Translations under genes and position numbers: made by a program | Origin: Mesorhizobium prunaredense | Lineage (GTDB): Bacteria > Pseudomonadota > Alphaproteobacteria > Rhizobiales > Rhizobiaceae | Assembly: GCF_900156895.1 (NCBI RefSeq) | Contig: NZ_FTPD01000010.1 | Span: 139,805-186,496 of the forward strand | Length of the DNA stretch: 46,692 nt | Direction of reading: 5' to 3' | Part shown: positions 43,295-46,692 of the stretch, piece by piece | Layout: every line of letters starts with the position of its first letter | Numbering within the stretch: position 1 is the stretch's first letter | Notes under the pieces: model-generated | The model's database searches: none | What the model saw: only the letters and a program-made list of their open reading frames with translations | What the model was told of the DNA's origin: nothing

Positions 43295-45194
43295 ATGAAG
43301 AAAGAAGACGAGCTGGAGGCCAGAATCCTTCAGGATCAGCTTGCTGACCTAAGGGCAGGTCTCTTCGTATCAATGCCGATAAGCATTATCCTATCGGGCC
43401 TGATTTTGACCGTGCAGGCCCTTTCGGAGAACGGCTTTGCCGGCGTAGCCTGGTTTTTGGTCATCAATACGATAAATGCCGCCCGCCTTGCACTCGCCCG
43501 TTATCAGCTGAAGGAAACGGGAGTCCAGGACGACTTGACGAGGGTTTCGCCGCGGCTCCGCTGGTTTGGTATCCTTGCTCTTCTTTCAGGGTTTGCCTGG
43601 TCCTTTCTTGCCGTCCTTACTGTTGGCTACACAACGCCGCAAGCGCCGCTCCATCTGATTATTCTTGCGGGCATTTCAGCTGGTGCGGTTACATACGGCA
43701 GTTCATATGCCGCTGCAGCGACCAACTTCATCACACCGCCGCTTCTGATCGCGATGGGTTGCTTGTTGGCGAAAGGCAACTTTGAAGATTACATTCTGGC
43801 TTTTGCCGTTCTGCTGTTCATGGGCGGCTTGGTTCGAGGCTCGTTTGTCGGGCAAGCCCGCTTCCGCGAAGCAAGCCGCCTGAGACATGAGGCGGAGCGG
43901 CTTGCGGCGGAAATGGAGCGCAATTCGAGGGAAGACCACCTAACGGCCCTTCTCAACAGACGGGGCCTCGAACACGCGATCAATCAGCTCGAGAATACAG
44001 ACGGCCCCTTCGTTGCAATGCTGATCGATCTGGACGGCTTCAAATCTGTCAACGATACCTACGGTCACAGGACCGGTGATGAACTGCTCGTCAGGATCGC
44101 CCGCCGGATAGAGCAGGAAGCGCCGGCAGGCTCAACGCTCGCCCGTATCGGCGGCGATGAGTTCGTGCTGTTTTTTCCCTCACTCAGGAGTTCGCTTTCT
44201 TCCACCAGCCTCGCTTCCAATATCATAGCCAAAGTCGCCAGCCCCTATTCTGAGGTCGCGTCCGTCCGGATCGGTGCATCGATCGGAATATACTTGGCTG
44301 AAAGGCCGGGGCTGACGGAAATGTTGCTGCGGGCGGATGTCGCCCTTTACACGGCCAAGCGTCGTGGCAGGAACGAATTTCGCCTGTTCGATGCCGAACT
44401 CGACAGGGAATTGCACCGTCGCCAGTCCATCGAACGCGACCTTCATTCGGCGATAGAGGCGAGAAGGCTGGCACCTTGGTTCCAGTCCATCGTAAGACTC
44501 GACACCGAGGCCGTGATGTTTTGAAGCCTTGCTCAGGTGGTCACACCCGATCCATGGTTCCATCTCTCCACCCGAAATCATGACAGCCGCACGCGAAACC
44601 GGAATGCTTCAACTGCTAACTCAAACGGTATTCTCCGACTGCTGTGCTCTTATCGACGGCTTGGTGAAAGCTGACCGTCGAGATGTTCGTGTGGCAATGA
44701 ATGTTTCACCGCGCGAATTGGAAGCCGGCGATATCGACGACATGGTTCTGAATGGTCTGGCGGCAAAAGACCTCCCAGCAACGATGTTCGAAATCGAGAT
44801 TACCGAAGAATCCCCAGTGGACCCGGACAGAGTAGATGAAAAGCTCGGACGCCTTTCACATGCCGGCATTTCCATCGCGCTCGATGACTTCGGCACCGGC
44901 TTTTCCACGTTGGCATCGCTCAAGGACAGTCGGATACGCAAGGTGAAAATAGACCAAGGCTTCATTCGCGGCCTAGCCAAGTCTCGGGAGGACCGGCTGC
45001 TTGTCAAAACGGTGATCGATCTTGGTCGGGCGCTCGGGATCGATGTCATGGCCGAGGGCGTCGAAACAGAGGCGGATCGGCAAATTCTGTACAAGCTTGG
45101 CTGCAGAACTGCTCAGGGCTTCCTATTCTCCAAGGCGGTGCCTTTGAGCCAAGCGCTTGAATTGGCACTAAAGGAGCACGCGAAGCAATGTTGA
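43295..45194 (+). pseudogene. GGDEF-EAL membrane protein, frameshifted
   Basis: Cyclic-di-GMP enzyme split over two frames. The first frame (43295-44524) has five or six membrane helices (MPISIILSGLILTVQAL, FGILALLSGFAWSFLAVLTV), then a GGDEF domain with DHLTALLNRRGLEHAI, MLIDLDGFKSVNDTYGH and an intact GGDEF motif in RIGGDEFVLFF. It stops right after RLDTEAVMF. The EAL domain continues one frame over from about 44522 as FEALLRWSHPIHG, with IEITEESPVDP, ALDDFGTGFSTL, KVKIDQGFI and MAEGVETEADRQI. The break falls on the EAL motif itself, at a run of four T. An intact GGDEF half may still be made. A sequencing error cannot be excluded. Confidence 0.85.
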
Positions 45195-45208
45195 TCGCCG
45201 CCGTCATC

Positions 45209-45250
45209 AGTCACTGCATCGAGCAGAGCAGTCACTGCATCGAGCAGAGC
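45209..45250 (+). repeat. 21-bp perfect tandem duplication
   Basis: Two identical, adjacent 21-bp units (45209-45229 and 45230-45250), beginning AGTCACTGCATCGAG. They lie just after the EAL frame end in a 250-bp gap that holds no gene. Probably a replication-slippage product. Confidence 0.9.
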
Positions 45251-45444
45251 GTCAAAGGACCGATGGGCCGGGCGAGGCGGGAATGGGAAACGCGTTGATC
45301 ACTGGCGTGCCATACGCTGTTCGTGGCGCAGGTTAGGTTTTCCAGGGTGGCAAGTCGCCTCCAGTCCGCGATTCACTTCGGTTACGCCGATCATGATGTC
45401 CGGAAGCAAAGCGAAGGCTTAGAAGGGTAGTCCGCTTGCTCAGG

Positions 45445-46221
45445 TCAGACGAATCCCAGTTGTTGGGCGGTCTGGAACAAAGCGAGCAGCATGATCAGGC
45501 AGCCGACGAGCCGCAAAAGCGTCCGCTCGGCAATCGCCTTGAGCACCCATCCGGCAAGCGGAGCGGCGACTATGCCGCCCACGATCAGCCCCAGCACCGA
45601 GCTTGCGTGTGTCGACAGCGCCCCCGCTTCCTGCCAGTGCCCAGTGACGAGCGCGACGATGAAGGTGACGGACACCGCTAGCGTGATCAGGAACTCGGCC
45701 GCATTGACAGTGCCGATCACGTAGCGGGGCGGCGCGCCGGCGCCGAGCAGTCCGGTCACGACCATCGGGCCCCATCCGCCGCCACCTGCAGCGTCGAGGA
45801 AGCCGCCGACAGTGCCCAGCGGCGCCACAAGACGGGTAGGAACCGGATTGCTGGGGATCTTGCGGAACGACCGGAGGAACAGCCAGAGCCCGATCACAGC
45901 GAGATAGGTCGTGACGTAGGGCTTCACCATGTCGCCGTCGAACGAGGTCAGCACGAAGGCGCCGAGGCAGCCGCCGAGAATGCCGAAAGGAGCAAGCCGC
46001 CAGAACAGCTTCCAGTCGATATTGCGGTGGTAGTGGTGCGCCGTGCCGGAAGCGGCCGTGGTGAACACTTCCGCCGCGTGTACCGCGGCGGAAGCCTGCG
46101 CCGGCGGAACACCGAAGGAGAGCAGCACGGTGGAGGAGATCGCGCCATAGGCCATGCCTAACGCGCCGTCAACGGCCTGGGCGAGGAAGCCGACAATGGC
46201 GAACAGAATGAAGTCAGTCAT
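45445..46221 (-). CDS. TSUP-family sulfite/sulfur exporter (TauE/SafE)
   Basis: Inner-membrane protein of 258 aa with about eight helices in two repeats, as in the TauE/SafE family: FAIVGFLAQAVDGALGMAYG at the start of repeat one and VAPLGTVGGFLDAAGGGGWG at repeat two. Family members move sulfite, sulfoacetate or other small anions; the substrate here is unknown. Length is normal. It is on the minus strand with groEL upstream, but a terminator separates them, so it is likely its own unit. Confidence 0.9.
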   Translation of the reverse strand: MTDFILFAIVGFLAQAVDGALGMAYGAISSTVLLSFGVPPAQASAAVHAAEVFTTAASGTAHHYHRNIDWKLFWRLAPFGILGGCLGAFVLTSFDGDMVKPYVTTYLAVIGLWLFLRSFRKIPSNPVPTRLVAPLGTVGGFLDAAGGGGWGPMVVTGLLGAGAPPRYVIGTVNAAEFLITLAVSVTFIVALVTGHWQEAGALSTHASSVLGLIVGGIVAAPLAGWVLKAIAERTLLRLVGCLIMLLALFQTAQQLGFV

Positions 46222-46297
46222 TGGTGTCCGCCGTGAAAGTGCCGCCGTATGTAGCCTTATGGATGTGGCATCCGGCTTGGCTCCGCGTCAGAGAAAA

Positions 46298-46317
46298 GGG
46301 CGGCATCGCTGCCGCCC
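46298..46317 (-). terminator. Rho-independent terminator of groEL
   Basis: On the minus strand GGGCGGC, a 6-nt loop and GCCGCCC are followed by TTTTCTC. It lies 27 nt past the groEL stop and fits a classical intrinsic terminator. Confidence 0.85.
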
Positions 46318-46343
46318 ATCGAGATTGTTGAGGTGCGTGGACC

Positions 46344-46692
46344 TTAGAAATCCATACCGCCCATACCGCCCATGCCGCCGCCGCCCATGCCGGCAGGCAT
46401 GCCGCCGCCAGCCGACTCCTTCTTCGGAGCCTCCGCGATCATGGCTTCGGTGGTGACCAGCAGGCCGGCGACCGAGGCCGCATCCTGGAGAGCTGTGCGC
46501 ACGACCTTGACCGGATCGACGATACCCATGGCGATCATGTCGCCATATTCGCCGGTCTGGGCATTGAAGCCGAAGGTCGGCCCCGTGTTCTCGAGGATCT
46601 TGCCGGCAACGATCGATGCTTCCGCACCGGCGTTGGCCGCGATCTGGCGAGCCGGAGCCTGCAGCGCACGACGCACGATGGCGATGCCAGCG
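46344..46692 (-). CDS. groEL: GroEL chaperonin, C-terminal part
   Basis: Only the last 115 codons are in the window; the gene runs off the right edge. The residues match Gro[61 protein letters not shown] and the Gly/Met-rich tail [12 protein letters not shown]. GroEL folds cytoplasmic proteins in a double ring. Rhizobia carry several copies; some are symbiotic and needed for NodD and nitrogenase, but I cannot tell from this piece which copy it is. Confidence 0.97.
   Translation of the reverse strand, partial: AGIAIVRRALQAPARQIAANAGAEASIVAGKILENTGPTFGFNAQTGEYGDMIAMGIVDPVKVVRTALQDAASVAGLLVTTEAMIAEAPKKESAGGGMPAGMGGGGMGGMGGMDF

Noticed and set aside
1..46692. CRISPR arrays, tRNA and rRNA genes, ICE attachment sites
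   Set aside because: No regularly spaced repeats, no tRNA-like clover pattern and no integrase or att-like repeat were seen by eye.

Overview
The window looks like part of a symbiosis integrative and conjugative element (ICE) of a rhizobium, most likely Mesorhizobium. This is inferred from gene content and order; no database search was made. The block rdfS-traF-lytic transglycosylase-rlxS and the block traG-copG-trbBCDEJLFGI-DUF2274 match the arrangement known from ICEMlSym-type symbiosis islands. Two NodD-type nod boxes, a nodM, and a complete fixNOQP-fixGHIS set are also present. The DNA is GC-rich and most coding regions read as typical Alphaproteobacteria.

Layout. (1) 1-10033: a decayed dctA fragment, a DsbA-like thiol oxidoreductase, then the accessory and DNA-processing genes of the ICE: ardC-like antirestriction, DUF2958, a broken parB-like gene, DUF736, the excisionase-like rdfS, the signal-peptidase-like traF, a lytic transglycosylase, the relaxase rlxS and a small overlapping ORF. 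(2) 10034-16246: a symbiosis insert between the two halves of the conjugation machinery. It holds an SMP-30/gluconolactonase-like gene, a nod box with a truncated NoeI-like (FkbM) methyltransferase, a small hypothetical gene, a second nod box with nodM, and a scrap of an IS6-type transposase. (3) 16247-28149: the coupling protein TraG and the Trb type IV secretion operon, tightly packed and apparently intact. (4) 28302-39187: microaerobic respiration: hemN (minus strand) divergent from an fnrN-type regulator, an IS481-type transposase remnant, the cbb3 oxidase operon fixNOQP and its assembly operon fixGHIS. Anaerobox-like 14-mers lie upstream of hemN/fnrN, fixN and fixG. (5) 39403-46692: a GH127 glycosidase, a hypothetical gene coupled to a UbiH/UbiM-like flavin hydroxylase, a frameshifted GGDEF-EAL gene, a TSUP exporter and the 3' end of groEL (both minus strand).

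How it works together. RdfS (excision), RlxS (nicking), TraF (pilin processing), the transglycosylase (wall opening), TraG (coupling) and Trb (channel) would mobilise the element. NodD with flavonoids would drive nodM and the NoeI-like gene through the nod boxes. In the nodule, FnrN (and FixK, not seen here) would switch on hemN and the high-affinity cbb3 oxidase. Several genes are decayed (dctA, parB, the GGDEF-EAL gene, the NoeI-like gene, two IS remnants), so the element looks mosaic. I did not find a clearly new multi-gene system. The most unusual points are the fnrN C-terminus encoded antisense to an IS remnant, a candidate nic site upstream of rlxS, and matched anaerobox-like sites in front of fixN and fixG.
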